The notes under the pieces are model-generated. The model did not search any database, had not been told where the DNA came from, and worked only from the letters and a program-made list of their open reading frames with translations. Shown here piece by piece: positions 42,453 to 51,989 of a DNA stretch of 64,000 bases (position 1 is its first letter; each line of letters starts with the position of its first letter). This DNA comes from Nioella nitratireducens (GTDB lineage Bacteria; Pseudomonadota; Alphaproteobacteria; Rhodobacterales; Rhodobacteraceae), in NCBI RefSeq assembly GCF_001879715.1, contig NZ_MNBW01000006.1:186001-250000 (forward strand). The letters run 5' to 3'. Position numbers and translations under genes: made by a program.

Positions 42453-45400
42453 ATGACTCGCCTGTTTTCTGACCGCAACCGCCCGGTGCATCTGGGGCCG
42501 TTCCCGCTGGAGCGGTTGGCGCGGCAGGACAGTGCCGATCTGTCGGCGGTGCCGCAGATGCGCGCGGTCAGCTTTAACCGCCCCGATGCGCCGGACAGTA
42601 TCGTGAACGCGATGCGCGACTATCAGGCGATGCTGGACGCGATCCGCGATGGTCTGGTGAACCCGGTGCCGTCCGAGATACCCGCCGATCCGGTCGAGCG
42701 GGCCAATCACCTGAAGGCGTTCGGGTATTTCAACGATGCCGCGATGGTGGGGATTTGCCACCTGCCCGAGGCCGCCCTGTTGGCCGATCCCATCCGCAAC
42801 CCGGACATTGACCGGCTTGCCGAGGGGCTGCGCACGCGCCAGACCAAGACGCTGGCCTCGGGGATCGACGTGATCATGGCCGACCTCAAGGACAGCATCG
42901 ACGCGCCGCCGACCACGGTCGAGGGGCATACCCATGCCAACGTCTATCTCTACGAGAACCCGCGCGACCCGGATGAAGGCGAAGACGGCTGCGATTGGCT
43001 GGCGGGTGCGCTGGAGGCCCGCGCGTGCCTGCGGGCCAATGAAACCGCCAGTGTGATTGCGAACTACCTGCGGCTTCTGGGGTTTCCGGCCAAGGCGCAT
43101 TCGGGCGCGGCCACGGATGTGGACCTGAACCGCCTGACTGTTGCCGCAGGGTTGGCGCGGGTCGAGGGCGGGAACCTCGTTGCCCCCTATATCGGGGGGC
43201 GCTTCGGTGTGGCGGCAGTGACCTGCCGAATGGAGTTGGCCTGCGACAAACTGCTGGCCGACCGGCCCGGATCGGGCGGGGTGGCATGGGCGCTTGGCAC
43301 CGGGGTGCAGCGCTCGGCCCTCAATCGCAACCCGTTCGACAAGCGGCGTTTCGTGGACGGCGGGCACCCGTTTGAAAAGCTCAAGCGCGTGGACAGTCCA
43401 ACGACCTATATCGACGAGGCCCGTGTGGCCCGCGTGCCCAAACGCGCCGACATGTTCGCCCGAGCGCAGTTCGGCGACATGGGCAAGACCCTGCAAGACG
43501 GGGCCAAGGGCGGCTACTACGCCCGCAAATCCGCGCCGTCCTACGCGCAGCGCCGGGCGCTTGGCGCTTTTGTTCTTATACAAGATGGCGAGCCGAACCA
43601 GAACGGACCGCGCCCGACCGACGCCGCCCGCAACGCGGCCAATATCAAGGCCGCGAGCTATTTCCTTGGCGTCGATGCTGTGGGGCTGTCGCGCTGCCCC
43701 GACTGGACATGGTATTCGCACGATGCCGTGGGCGATCCCATCGACCCGCCGCACGATCAGGCGATCAGCATGATCATCGACCAAGGCTATGAGACGATGG
43801 AAGGGGCGTCGGGCGACGATTGGATTTCCGTCGCCCAATCCATGCGCGCCTATCTGCGGTTTTCCCTACTTGGCGGCGTCATCGCGCAGCAGATCCGCAA
43901 TCTGGGCTACAAGGCCAAGGCCCATACGGTGATGGACGGCGAGGTTCTGCAACCGCCGCTTCTGCTGCTGTCGGGACTGGGCGAGGTCAGTCGCATCGGC
44001 GAGGTCATCCTCAACCCCTATCTCGGCCCGCGCCTGAAGTCGGGCGTGGTGACAACGGATATGCCGCTGGCCCATGACAAGCCGATTGATTTCGGGCTGC
44101 AACGCTTTTGCGAGAGCTGCAACAAATGCGCCCGTGAATGCCCGTCCGGCGCGATCACCGCCGGGCCGAAGCTGATGTTCAACGGCTACGAGATCTGGAA
44201 ATCCGACAGCCAGAAATGTGCCACCTACCGGATCACGACCAAGGGCGGCGCGATGTGCGGGCGCTGCATGAAGACCTGCCCGTGGAACCTTGAGGGGCTC
44301 TTCGCCGAAAAGCCCTTCCGGTGGGCCGCGATGAATATGCCCGGAACCGCGCCGCTTCTGGCCCAGCTGGATGATGCCGTGGGTAATGGCGGGCTGAACG
44401 ACGTCAAGAAATGGTGGTGGGATATCGAGCTGGAGCCTGACGGGGCCTATCGCCCGTCGCAGCACCCACTCAATCGGCGCGATCTGCAAAAAGACCTGGA
44501 TCTGAAATACGAGGACCAGACGCTGGCGGTATACCCCGCCCCGCTGGCCCCGCACCCGTGGCCCTATCCCTTCCCGATGGACCGCGAAAAGGGGATCGAG
44601 GCCTATCAGGCGATGGTCACGGCGCAGGAATACAAGCTGCGCCTGACGCAGGGAGAGACCGGCCACCTGCACGAATACAAGCTTCCCGGCGACGCGCCGG
44701 TGATCCGGGTGGAGGTGACAAAGGCCGAGAGGATGACGCCGGGCGTTACCAAATACGAATTTCGGTCGCTCGATGGCGCGGACCTGCCCGCGTGGACGGC
44801 GGGCGCACATCTGGATATCGTTGTCGCGCCGGAATTCCTGCGGCAATATTCCATGTCGGGTGACCCTGCGGACCGGTCCGTCTACCAGATCGGCGTGTTG
44901 CGAGAGGATGCGGGGCGCGGGGGATCGGCCTTGATGCACCGGATCTTTGCGCCGGGGCGCAAGATATTCATCTCGAAGCCGATCAACCATTTCGAGCTGG
45001 ATAGCGCTGCGACCCGGACGCTGCTGATGGGCGGTGGCATCGGTATCACGCCGATGATCGCCTTTGCCCATACGCTGAACCGCGAGGGTCGTGATTTCGC
45101 GCTGCACTATTCCTGTTCCTCCCGCGCGGCGGCGGGCTATCTGGAGGAACTTGCGCAGGTGCCATGGGCCGACCGGGTGCATCTGCATTTTTCGGATGAG
45201 GGCACGCGCGCCGATCTGGATGCGCTGATGGCGGGCTACCGGCCCGGCTGGCATGTCTATACCTGCGGACCGGATCGCTACATGAACGCGGTGATCGAGG
45301 CGGCAGAGCGGGTTGGCTTCCCCGAAGAGGCGCGGCACCTGGAATATTTCTCGGTCCCCGAGCAGCCCGCGTATGAAAACCACCCCTTCACCCTGCGTCT

Positions 45401-45644
45401 CAGGGATGGGCGCGAATTGCCCGTCGCCGAGGATCAGACAGCCGCAGAGGTGTTGCAGGCGGCGGGCATTCCGCTGGACATCAAGTGCGACGACGGCATC
45501 TGCGGGGTCTGCAAGTGCGGGGTGATCTCGGGCGAGGTGGAGCACCGCGATTTCGTGCTGTCCAAGGCACAGCGGGCCGGGGCAATGATCACCTGCCAGA
45601 GCCGCGCGGCCGAGCCGGGCGGGGTAATCGAGCTGGATCTCTGA
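42453..45644 (+). CDS. Self-sufficient catabolic reductive dehalogenase (RdhA fused to NAD(P)H reductase)
   Basis: A 1063-residue fusion resembling BhbA and the cytosolic NpRdhA group, which remove halogens from phenols with cobamide and do not respire them. Residues 1 to about 690 are the RdhA part: a vestigial first repeat (VIANYLRLLGFPAKAH, from residue 201) and a cobamide-binding second repeat (VIAQQIRNLGYKAKAH, from residue 476) with RIGEVILNPYLGPRLK. It holds two [4Fe-4S] motifs, C553-x2-C556-x2-C559-x3-C563 and C589, C602-x2-C605-x3-C609. Residues from about 750 to 960 are a ferredoxin-reductase module with flavin motif RQYSMSG, nucleotide loop GGGIGITPM and YTCGPDRYM. The last part is a plant-type [2Fe-2S] domain (C1012, C1017, C1020, C1048). 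No Tat signal or RdhB anchor is present, so it is cytosolic. The ATG at 42453 is the best start. Exact substrate is unknown. Confidence 0.9.
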   Translation: MTRLFSDRNRPVHLGPFPLERLARQDSADLSAVPQMRAVSFNRPDAPDSIVNAMRDYQAMLDAIRDGLVNPVPSEIPADPVERANHLKAFGYFNDAAMVGICHLPEAALLADPIRNPDIDRLAEGLRTRQTKTLASGIDVIMADLKDSIDAPPTTVEGHTHANVYLYENPRDPDEGEDGCDWLAGALEARACLRANETASVIANYLRLLGFPAKAHSGAATDVDLNRLTVAAGLARVEGGNLVAPYIGGRFGVAAVTCRMELACDKLLADRPGSGGVAWALGTGVQRSALNRNPFDKRRFVDGGHPFEKLKRVDSPTTYIDEARVARVPKRADMFARAQFGDMGKTLQDGAKGGYYARKSAPSYAQRRALGAFVLIQDGEPNQNGPRPTDAARNAANIKAASYFLGVDAVGLSRCPDWTWYSHDAVGDPIDPPHDQAISMIIDQGYETMEGASGDDWISVAQSMRAYLRFSLLGGVIAQQIRNLGYKAKAHTVMDGEVLQPPLLLLSGLGEVSRIGEVILNPYLGPRLKSGVVTTDMPLAHDKPIDFGLQRFCESCNKCARECPSGAITAGPKLMFNGYEIWKSDSQKCATYRITTKGGAMCGRCMKTCPWNLEGLFAEKPFRWAAMNMPGTAPLLAQLDDAVGNGGLNDVKKWWWDIELEPDGAYRPSQHPLNRRDLQKDLDLKYEDQTLAVYPAPLAPHPWPYPFPMDREKGIEAYQAMVTAQEYKLRLTQGETGHLHEYKLPGDAPVIRVEVTKAERMTPGVTKYEFRSLDGADLPAWTAGAHLDIVVAPEFLRQYSMSGDPADRSVYQIGVLREDAGRGGSALMHRIFAPGRKIFISKPINHFELDSAATRTLLMGGGIGITPMIAFAHTLNREGRDFALHYSCSSRAAAGYLEELAQVPWADRVHLHFSDEGTRADLDALMAGYRPGWHVYTCGPDRYMNAVIEAAERVGFPEEARHLEYFSVPEQPAYENHPFTLRLRDGRELPVAEDQTAAEVLQAAGIPLDIKCDDGICGVCKCGVISGEVEHRDFVLSKAQRAGAMITCQSRAAEPGGVIELDL

Positions 45645-45660
45645 GAGGGCGCGGTGTCGC

Positions 45661-45766
45661 CGCGCTGACGCGCGTCGACCGGCGCGGCCCGTGAACGGGC
45701 CGCGGGTGGGGCGCTGCCCCCGTCGCCTTTGGCGACTCCCCCGGAGTATTTGGACAAAGAAGAAAG
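45661..45766 (+). repeat. Dispersed intergenic repeat, copy C (longest)
   Basis: The longest copy starts with the 30-nt block shared with 29989-30018 and a GCGGCCCG-TGAA-CGGGCCGC hairpin. Then come GGGGCGCTGCCCC, GTCGCC-TTT-GGCGAC, TCCCCCGGAGTATTTGG and ACAAAGAAGAAAG. It fills most of the gap between the dehalogenase and the transglycosylase gene. Confidence 0.8.
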
Positions 45767-45867
45767 CGGGCGGCGGCGCGGCTTTCTGCCGGGTGGATGA
45801 TGCGGCTGTTGCCGAGGCCTGCGGGAACGGGCAGGCTGAGGGGATATTCAGACACGAGAGGTCTCTC

Positions 45868-47112
45868 ATGCCGATCCCCCTGTCTCGCCGCGCAGTTTCC
45901 CTCGGCTTGTCGTCGCTGGCGCTGTCGGCCTGCGTCGCGGGGGGCACCAGTTCCGTGTCCCGAAATGATTGGCGGTCGGTGACAAATGCCGAGTTCGACC
46001 GCTGGCTGGAGGGGTTCAAGGGGCGGGCCGTCTCGGAGGGGATTTCACAAACCACCGTAATGCGCGCCTTTCAGGGCGTGGGCTATGTTCCGCTGGTGAT
46101 CGAGCGCGACCGCAACCAAGCCGAGTTCAACCGCACGATGGAGGATTACCTTGCCATCGCGGCCTCGGAGGAGCGGATTGCCATGGGCCGCGCCAAACTG
46201 CGCCAGCACGGGGCGGTGCTGGACCGGATCGAGGCACGGTTCGGGGTCGAGAAGGAGGTGATGTGCGCGGTCTGGGGGATGGAGAGCTTTTACGGCACCC
46301 AGATGGGCGATGCGCCGGTGATCGCGGCGCTGGCCACCCTGACCTATGACGGGCGGCGCGGGCGGTTTTTCGGCAGCCAGCTGATGGCGGCGCTGCGCGC
46401 CCTGGACCGGGGCGACGCGACCGTGGCCCGGATGCGCGGGTCCTGGGCGGGGGCCATGGGCCATACCCAGGTGATGCCCGAGGTGCTGGAAGATTACGGC
46501 GTCGATTTCGACGGTGACGGGCGGCGCGGGGTCTGGGACGCGGACCCCACCGACGCCCTGGCGACAACGGCCAATTACCTTGCGCGGCATGGCTGGCGGC
46601 ACGGCCAGCCATGGGCGGTCGAGGTGCAGGTGCCCGAGGGGTTCGATGCGGGGCTGGCCGGGCGACGGCGGACCCGCTCGGTCGCGTCGTGGATGGGCAT
46701 AGGCGTGCGCGACATGGATGGAAACCGCGTGCCCGACCATGGCGCTGCGGCCATTCTGCTGCCCATGGGCGCGGCCGGCCCGGCGCTGATGATCTTTTCC
46801 AATTTCACTGCGATCTGGCGCTATAACCCTGCGGAAAACTACGTGATCGGCATCGGCCACCTGTCGGACCGGCTGGCAGGCGGTCCGCCGATCCGGGGCA
46901 GCTTTCCGGCGGATGAAAACGGCCTGACACGGGCGGGGCGCATGGAAGTGCAGCGCCGACTGACCGCGCAAGGCTATGACACCGGCGGCAGCGATGGCGT
47001 GATCGGCCCGGCCAGCCGCACGGCCATCCGCGCCTATGAGCAGGCGCAAGGATTGCCGGAAACCGGGGTCGCCACCGACGACCTGCTTGCAAGGCTGCGC
47101 CAGACGGGGTGA
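45868..47112 (+). CDS. Lytic murein transglycosylase (MltB-like) with peptidoglycan-binding domain
   Basis: A 414-residue GH103 lytic transglycosylase that cleaves peptidoglycan to anhydromuropeptides. A twin-Arg-like n-region ([19 protein letters not shown]) ends in a lipobox (LALSAC), so it is probably an outer-membrane lipoprotein. The catalytic Glu sits in [15 protein letters not shown]. The SLT_2 fold continues with [31 protein letters not shown]. The C-terminal 65 residues are a PG_binding_1 domain ([40 protein letters not shown]). The start at 45868 begins the signal sequence. Confidence 0.9.
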   Translation: MPIPLSRRAVSLGLSSLALSACVAGGTSSVSRNDWRSVTNAEFDRWLEGFKGRAVSEGISQTTVMRAFQGVGYVPLVIERDRNQAEFNRTMEDYLAIAASEERIAMGRAKLRQHGAVLDRIEARFGVEKEVMCAVWGMESFYGTQMGDAPVIAALATLTYDGRRGRFFGSQLMAALRALDRGDATVARMRGSWAGAMGHTQVMPEVLEDYGVDFDGDGRRGVWDADPTDALATTANYLARHGWRHGQPWAVEVQVPEGFDAGLAGRRRTRSVASWMGIGVRDMDGNRVPDHGAAAILLPMGAAGPALMIFSNFTAIWRYNPAENYVIGIGHLSDRLAGGPPIRGSFPADENGLTRAGRMEVQRRLTAQGYDTGGSDGVIGPASRTAIRAYEQAQGLPETGVATDDLLARLRQTG

Positions 47113-47183
47113 GCATGGTGCACGCCCGAGTCACGGGATCACACGACATAGTCGGCCATCGGGCCGCACCACGGGGAGGCCCC

Positions 47184-48371
47184 ATGAGCAACGCCTTTAT
47201 CGACCACCTGACGCAAGAGCTGGACGCCCTGCAAGACGCGGGCCTTTTCAAGCAGGAACGGGTTATCACAACGCCACAGGCGGGCACTGTGGGGTTGGCC
47301 TCGGGGCGCGAGGTGATCAACATGTGCGCCAACAATTACCTCGGGCTGTCCGATCACCCCGATCTGGTGGCGGCGGGGCATGACGCGCTGGACCGCTACG
47401 GCTATGGCATGTCGTCCGTGCGCTTCATCTGCGGCACGCAGGAGGAGCATAAAGAGCTGGAGGCGCGGCTTTCGCGGTTTCTGGGGCACGAGGATACGAT
47501 CCTCTATTCGTCTTGCTTCGACGCCAATGCGGGACTGTTTGAAACGCTGCTGGGGCCAGAGGACGCGATTATCTCGGATGCGCTCAATCATGCGTCCATC
47601 ATCGACGGGGTGCGCCTGTGCAAGGCCAGGCGCCTGCGCTACGCCAATTCCGACATGGCCGACCTGGAGGCGCAGTTGCAGGCCGCCGAGGGCGCGCGAT
47701 TCAAGATGATCGCCACCGACGGCGTCTTTTCCATGGACGGCTATATCGCGAAACTGCCGGAAATCTGCGATTTGGCCGATAAGTATGGTGCCATGGTCAT
47801 GGTCGATGACAGCCACGCCGTGGGTTTCATGGGCGCAGGTGGGCGCGGCACGCCGGAACATTGCGGCGTTGCGGATCGGGTCGACATCCTGACCGGCACG
47901 CTCGGCAAGGCGCTTGGCGGGGCCTCGGGCGGCTATACAAGTGGTCGCAAAGAGGTTGTGGAGTGGCTGCGCCAGCGGTCCCGCCCCTATCTGTTTTCCA
48001 ACACGCTCGCGCCGGTCATCGCCGCAACCTCGCTCAAGGTGCTGGACATGCTGGAGGCCTCGACCGACCGCCGGGATCAGTTGATGGCGAACGCTGCCCA
48101 TTTCCGCGAGCGGATGGGTGCGGCGGGGTTTGACCTTTTGCCGGGGCAACACCCGATCATCCCGGTGATGCTGCGCGACCCGAAGCTGGCGCAGGACATG
48201 GCGGCGCGGTTGGATGCGAAGGGCGTATATGTCGCCCCGTTCAGCTTTCCGGTGGTGCCCAAGGGGCAGGACCGGATCCGCACCCAGATGAGCGCGGGCC
48301 ACAGCCGCGAGGAACTGGACCGTGCCATTGACGCCTTTATCGCCGTTGGCCGCGACATGGGGGTGATCTGA
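47184..48371 (+). CDS. kbl: Glycine C-acetyltransferase (2-amino-3-ketobutyrate CoA ligase)
   Basis: A 395-residue PLP enzyme of the alpha-oxoamine synthase family that splits 2-amino-3-ketobutyrate with CoA into glycine and acetyl-CoA. Landmarks are [14 protein letters not shown], the cofactor-binding [39 protein letters not shown], and the Schiff-base Lys in [18 protein letters not shown]. The start is the ATG at 47184 behind GGGGAGGC. It is followed 1 nt later by tdh, forming the threonine degradation operon. Confidence 0.95.
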   Translation: MSNAFIDHLTQELDALQDAGLFKQERVITTPQAGTVGLASGREVINMCANNYLGLSDHPDLVAAGHDALDRYGYGMSSVRFICGTQEEHKELEARLSRFLGHEDTILYSSCFDANAGLFETLLGPEDAIISDALNHASIIDGVRLCKARRLRYANSDMADLEAQLQAAEGARFKMIATDGVFSMDGYIAKLPEICDLADKYGAMVMVDDSHAVGFMGAGGRGTPEHCGVADRVDILTGTLGKALGGASGGYTSGRKEVVEWLRQRSRPYLFSNTLAPVIAATSLKVLDMLEASTDRRDQLMANAAHFRERMGAAGFDLLPGQHPIIPVMLRDPKLAQDMAARLDAKGVYVAPFSFPVVPKGQDRIRTQMSAGHSREELDRAIDAFIAVGRDMGVI

Positions 48372-48372
48372 C

Positions 48373-49410
48373 ATGCGCAACGAGATGAAGGCCCTGGTCA
48401 AAGCCCGCCCTGAACCCGGCCTGTGGATGCAGCATGTGCCGGTCCCCGAACCGGGGCCCCAGGACGTGCTGATCAAGGTCCGCAAGTCGGCGATCTGCGG
48501 CACCGATGTGCATATCTGGAAATGGGACGAGTTCAGCGCCAAGACCGTTCCGGTGCCCATGGTCGTGGGTCACGAGTTCTGCGGCGAGATCGTCGACATG
48601 GGCGCGGCGGCCATGAAATACAAAATCGGTCAGCGGGTCTCGGGCGAGGGGCACATCACCTGCGGCACCTGCCGCAATTGTCGCGCCGGGCGGGGGCATC
48701 TGTGCCGCAACACCAAGGGTGTCGGCGTTCATCGCCCCGGCAGCTTTGCCGAATACCTCTGCATCCCGGAATCCAACGTGGTGCCGATCCCCGATGATAT
48801 CCCCGATGAAATCGCGGCGATCTTCGATCCCTTCGGCAACGCGGTGCACACCGCGCTCAGCTTTGATCTGGTGGGCGAGGATGTGCTGGTCACCGGCGCG
48901 GGCCCCATCGGCATCATGGGCGCGCTTGTGGCGCAGAAGGCGGGGGCGCGAAAGGTGGTGCTGACCGATATCGCGCCCTACCGGCTGGACCTTGCCCGGC
49001 AGCTTGGCGTGCAGCACGTGGTCGATACCTCGGCCGTGACGTTGCGCGAGGTGATGGCCGATGTCGGCATGACCGAAGGCTTCGATGTCGGCCTCGAAAT
49101 GTCGGGCGCGGCGGCGGCGATGCGGCAGATGATCCACCGCATGAACAATGGCGGCAAGATCGCGCTTCTGGGCATTGCGCCGACGGAATTCGCCGTGGAC
49201 TGGAACGAGATCATCTTCAAGATGCTGACCGTGAAGGGCATCTATGGGCGTGAGATGTACGAAACATGGTACAAGATGATCGCGCTGGTGCAATCGGGGC
49301 TCGACCTGACCGGTCTGATCACGCACCGAATCGCAATCGACGCCTACGCGGAGGGCTTTGCCGCCATGCTCTCGGGGCAGGCGGGCAAGGTGGTGATGGA
49401 CTGGGGCTGA
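48373..49410 (+). CDS. tdh: L-threonine 3-dehydrogenase
   Basis: A 345-residue zinc MDR enzyme oxidising L-threonine to 2-amino-3-ketobutyrate with NAD, the substrate of Kbl. Catalytic-zinc residues are in [11 protein letters not shown] and GHEFCGEI. The structural-zinc loop is [15 protein letters not shown], and the NAD motif is [18 protein letters not shown]. The ATG at 48373 starts one base after the kbl stop; an in-frame ATG four codons later matches the E. coli start. The kbl-tdh pair is a well-known operon. Confidence 0.94.
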   Translation: MRNEMKALVKARPEPGLWMQHVPVPEPGPQDVLIKVRKSAICGTDVHIWKWDEFSAKTVPVPMVVGHEFCGEIVDMGAAAMKYKIGQRVSGEGHITCGTCRNCRAGRGHLCRNTKGVGVHRPGSFAEYLCIPESNVVPIPDDIPDEIAAIFDPFGNAVHTALSFDLVGEDVLVTGAGPIGIMGALVAQKAGARKVVLTDIAPYRLDLARQLGVQHVVDTSAVTLREVMADVGMTEGFDVGLEMSGAAAAMRQMIHRMNNGGKIALLGIAPTEFAVDWNEIIFKMLTVKGIYGREMYETWYKMIALVQSGLDLTGLITHRIAIDAYAEGFAAMLSGQAGKVVMDWG

Positions 49411-49415
49411 GCCGG

Positions 49416-49476
49416 TTCTTCTTGCTTTTCAAAACACCTCGGAGGAGTTTCCGCCGGTGACGGGGGCAGAGCCCCG
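49416..49476 (-). repeat. Dispersed intergenic repeat, copy E
   Basis: On the minus strand this copy reads GGGGCTCTGCCCC (hairpin), CGTCACCGGCGGAAAC, TCCTCCGAGGTGTTTTG and AAAAGCAAGAAGAACC. It lies directly after tdh, in opposite orientation to that gene, and diverges most from the other copies. The rest of the gap to the secE promoter shows no gene and no tRNA. Confidence 0.65.
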
Positions 49477-49603
49477 CCGCACCCCTTCTGGGGCGCGGGG
49501 ATCGGCGCCGAAGACGTCGACCCCCACCCCGGACAAATCGCCGCCAGAGCGGGGGCGGGCGGTGTGCAACGGGGCCGGGCTGAAATGCCCTGCCCGAGCC
49601 GCC

Positions 49604-49632
49604 TTGCACCCGGGGCGGGCCTTGCGTATATA
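49604..49632 (+). promoter_or_regulatory. Predicted sigma-70 promoter of the secE-nusG-rpl-rpoBC cluster
   Basis: TTGCAC and TATATA are separated by exactly 17 nt, giving a start near 49639, 30 nt before the secE ATG. It is the strongest sigma-70-like pair I can see in the window, fitting a highly expressed locus. Confidence 0.7.
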
Positions 49633-49668
49633 CCCACGGTCAGACGCACGCATACGGATCTCATCGAC

Positions 49669-49872
49669 ATGGCCATCGTGAACCCGCTTCAGTTCCTGCA
49701 ACAGACCCGCTCCGAGGTTTCCAAGGTCTCTTGGCCCGGTCGCCGCGAGGTTCTGCTGACCACGGTGATGGTGTTCGCCTTGGCCGGTCTGGGCGCTGCT
49801 TTCTTCTCGGTGGTCGATATCCTGATCAAGCTCGGGCTTGAATGGGTTCTGACTTTCGCCGCCGGACAGTAA
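49669..49872 (+). CDS. secE: Preprotein translocase subunit SecE
   Basis: A 67-residue single-helix SecE, the short form usual in alphaproteobacteria and about half the E. coli length. The amphipathic, conserved region is NPLQFLQQTRSEVSKVSWPGRREVLLTTVMVFA, in which the SKVSWPxRxE core is diagnostic, and the membrane helix follows. The start at 49669 is fixed by the family N-terminus; the longer open frame upstream overlaps the promoter. It clamps SecY in the translocon. Downstream comes nusG, as in most bacteria. Confidence 0.95.
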   Translation: MAIVNPLQFLQQTRSEVSKVSWPGRREVLLTTVMVFALAGLGAAFFSVVDILIKLGLEWVLTFAAGQ

Positions 49873-49879
49873 CGAAAAC

Positions 49880-49923
49880 GCGTCACCCCCTTGATTTTCC
49901 GCTTGGCGGGGGGTAGGTGACGC
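49880..49923 (+). terminator. Hairpin after secE
   Basis: GCGTCACC (49880-49887) pairs with GGTGACGC (49916-49923), with further C-G pairs inside. No T-run follows, so it is more likely an attenuator or processing site than a full stop, as nusG is normally co-transcribed with secE. Confidence 0.45.
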
Positions 49924-50021
49924 CTCACTTTCCCGTAAATGGCGTGCGTCGATTCGTGATGCGCGCTGTTTTTTGTTCGGCTGAAATTGGCCGAAGGCCC
50001 GGGAAAACAAAGGAAATTTTA

Positions 50022-50035
50022 GGGTCTTCGGACCC
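50022..50035 (+). ncRNA. UUCG tetraloop hairpin in the nusG leader
   Basis: GGGTC-TTCG-GACCC is a short perfect stem closed by the very stable C(UUCG)G tetraloop, 21 nt before the nusG ATG. It may set mRNA stability or ribosome access between secE and nusG. Confidence 0.55.
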
Positions 50036-50055
50036 GGACTTGAGGAACGGGCAGT

Positions 50056-50589
50056 ATGGCGAAACGGTGGTATTCGGTCTCGGTGCTTTCGAATTTCGAA
50101 AAGCGCATTGCCGAACAGATCAGAACTGCCGTGGAAGAAGGCGGCCTTCAGGACGAGATCGAAGAGGTTCTGGTTCCCGAAGAAGAAGTGATCGAGGTGC
50201 GCCGGGGCAAGAAAGTTACCGTGCCGCGCCGGTTCATGCCGGGCTACGTTCTGGTTCGGATGGAACTGACCGATCGCGCCTATCACGCGATCAACTCGAT
50301 TCCGCGCGTCACCGGGTTTCTGGGGCCGCAGGGCCGCCCGATGCCGATGCGCGACGCCGAGGTGAATTCGATCCTGAACCGGGTCGAAGAAGGTGAGGCG
50401 CAGCCGCGCTCGACCATCACCTACGAAGTGGGCGAGAAGGTCAAGGTCAACGAAGGCCCGTTCGAGGACTTCGACGGCATGGTCGAGGACGTCGATGAAG
50501 AGCATCAGCGCCTGAAGGTGACGGTGTCGATCTTTGGCCGGGAAACCCCGGTCGAACTGGAATTCACGCAGGTCACCAAGCAGACCTGA
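50056..50589 (+). CDS. nusG: Transcription antitermination/termination factor NusG
   Basis: A 177-residue NusG that binds RNA polymerase and links it to Rho or the ribosome. The NGN domain starts [20 protein letters not shown] and includes [34 protein letters not shown]. The KOW domain is [50 protein letters not shown]. The length is standard. It is separated from rplK by 171 nt without a clear terminator. Confidence 0.96.
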   Translation: MAKRWYSVSVLSNFEKRIAEQIRTAVEEGGLQDEIEEVLVPEEEVIEVRRGKKVTVPRRFMPGYVLVRMELTDRAYHAINSIPRVTGFLGPQGRPMPMRDAEVNSILNRVEEGEAQPRSTITYEVGEKVKVNEGPFEDFDGMVEDVDEEHQRLKVTVSIFGRETPVELEFTQVTKQT

Positions 50590-50760
50590 GGAATGGTTCA
50601 TCCGGTCCGCGAGGCCGCCTTCGCGCAGCGAAGCAAGCCCCGCAGGATTTGATGAGCGCACAACGTGGGAGGCGATCCGGGCGCGCCCGGAAGACCAGAC
50701 CACGGCAACGAAGCCCGGCCGACGCGTCGGTTTGGGTGTTGAGAAAAAAGGAGAGGCCAG

Positions 50761-51213
50761 ATGGCCAAGAAACTCGTTGGCAAGATGAAGCTGCAGATTC
50801 CTGCAGGTCAAGCCAACCCGTCGCCGCCGGTGGGCCCCGCCCTCGGTCAGCGCGGGATCAACATCATGGAATTCTGCAAGGCGTTCAACGCCAAGACGCA
50901 GGAGATGGAGCAGGGGTCGCCTTGCCCGACCATCATCAGCTACTATCAGGACAAGTCCTTCACCATGGACATCAAGACGCCGCCCGCGTCTTTCTACCTG
51001 AAACGAGCTGCTGGCCTGAAGTCGGTTGGCAAGCGCAATCGCCCCCGTGGCGCAGAAGCGCCGGGCCGCGAGACGATCGGGACCGTGACCGCCAAGCAGG
51101 TCCGCGAAATCGCGGAAGCCAAGATGAAAGACCTCAGCGCGAACGACGTCGAGGCCGCAATGAAGATCATCGTCGGTTCTGCCCGCTCGATGGGCATCGA
51201 GGTGAAAGGGTAA
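50761..51213 (+). CDS. rplK: 50S ribosomal protein L11
   Basis: A 150-residue protein of the GTPase-associated centre. It has the family opening [44 protein letters not shown] and the C-terminal RNA-binding domain with [41 protein letters not shown]. The AAGGAGA ribosome site before the ATG is strong. It is followed 3 nt later by rplA, the classic L11 operon. Confidence 0.97.
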   Translation: MAKKLVGKMKLQIPAGQANPSPPVGPALGQRGINIMEFCKAFNAKTQEMEQGSPCPTIISYYQDKSFTMDIKTPPASFYLKRAAGLKSVGKRNRPRGAEAPGRETIGTVTAKQVREIAEAKMKDLSANDVEAAMKIIVGSARSMGIEVKG

Positions 51214-51216
51214 GTC

Positions 51217-51915
51217 ATGGCAAAGCTCGGTAAACGTACCCGCGCCGCCCGCGAAGCCTTCGCAGGCAAGGAAGACATCACCGTCGAGGAAGCCGTCGCG
51301 CTGATCAAGGGCAATGCGAACGCCAAGTTCGACGAGTCGATCGAAATCGCGATGAACCTCGGCGTCGACCCCCGCCACGCAGACCAGATGGTTCGCGGCA
51401 CAGTGACCCTGCCGAACGGCACCGGGAAATCCGTGCGCGTCGCCGTCTTCGCCCGTGGCGCCAAGGCCGAAGAAGCCCAGGCCGCCGGTGCCGACATTGT
51501 CGGCGCAGAGGATCTGATGGAAACCGTCCAGGGCGGCACCATCGAGTTCGATCGTTGCATCGCAACCCCTGACATGATGCCGGTTGTCGGCCGTCTGGGT
51601 AAGGTGCTCGGCCCCCGGAACCTGATGCCGAACCCCAAGGTCGGCACCGTGACCATGGACGTGAAAGAAGCCGTTGAAGCCGCCAAGGGCGGTCAGGTGA
51701 CCTTCCGCGCCGAAAAGGCCGGTGTCGTTCATGCGGGCATCGGCAAAGTGTCCTTCGACGCCGACAAGCTGGCCGAGAACATCCGCGCCTTCGTGGACGC
51801 GGTGTCCAAGGCCAAACCGGCCGGCGCCAAGGGGGCCTACATGAAGCGCGTCTCGCTGAGCTCGACCATGGGCCCGGGCGTGTCTGTGTCGGTCGATAGC
51901 GCGACCGGCAACTGA
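51217..51915 (+). CDS. rplA: 50S ribosomal protein L1
   Basis: A 232-residue L1 stalk protein, which also represses the L11 operon mRNA in E. coli. It shows [58 protein letters not shown] and the strictly conserved [26 protein letters not shown]. The start is 3 nt after the rplK stop. A hairpin follows the stop. Confidence 0.97.
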   Translation: MAKLGKRTRAAREAFAGKEDITVEEAVALIKGNANAKFDESIEIAMNLGVDPRHADQMVRGTVTLPNGTGKSVRVAVFARGAKAEEAQAAGADIVGAEDLMETVQGGTIEFDRCIATPDMMPVVGRLGKVLGPRNLMPNPKVGTVTMDVKEAVEAAKGGQVTFRAEKAGVVHAGIGKVSFDADKLAENIRAFVDAVSKAKPAGAKGAYMKRVSLSSTMGPGVSVSVDSATGN

Positions 51916-51920
51916 TCGAC

Positions 51921-51938
51921 GGTGGGGTGAACCCCACC
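51921..51938 (+). terminator. Hairpin after rplA
   Basis: GGTGGGG and CCCCACC form a perfect 7-bp stem with TGAA loop, 5 nt after the rplA stop. There is no T-run, so it may be a weak terminator or a processing site before the rplJ leader. Confidence 0.55.
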
Positions 51939-51989
51939 CTACGAAATTTGGCGCCTTGTGCGTCGAATGGCGGGGCCTACAATGTCGGC

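Noticed and set aside
42453-45644. Annotation of the dehalogenase as epoxyqueuosine reductase (QueG)
   Set aside because: QueG is much shorter and lacks the fused flavin reductase and [2Fe-2S] modules; the vestigial N-terminal repeat fits catabolic RdhA.
43866-46055. Open frame of 729 codons antisense to the dehalogenase
   Set aside because: Shadow composition (His, Arg, Gln, Pro), no ribosome site and complete overlap with a well-supported gene.
49411-49668. Possible tRNA-Trp before secE, common in other bacteria
   Set aside because: No cloverleaf or T-loop GTTCRANNC sequence was found; the gap holds repeat copy E and a promoter.
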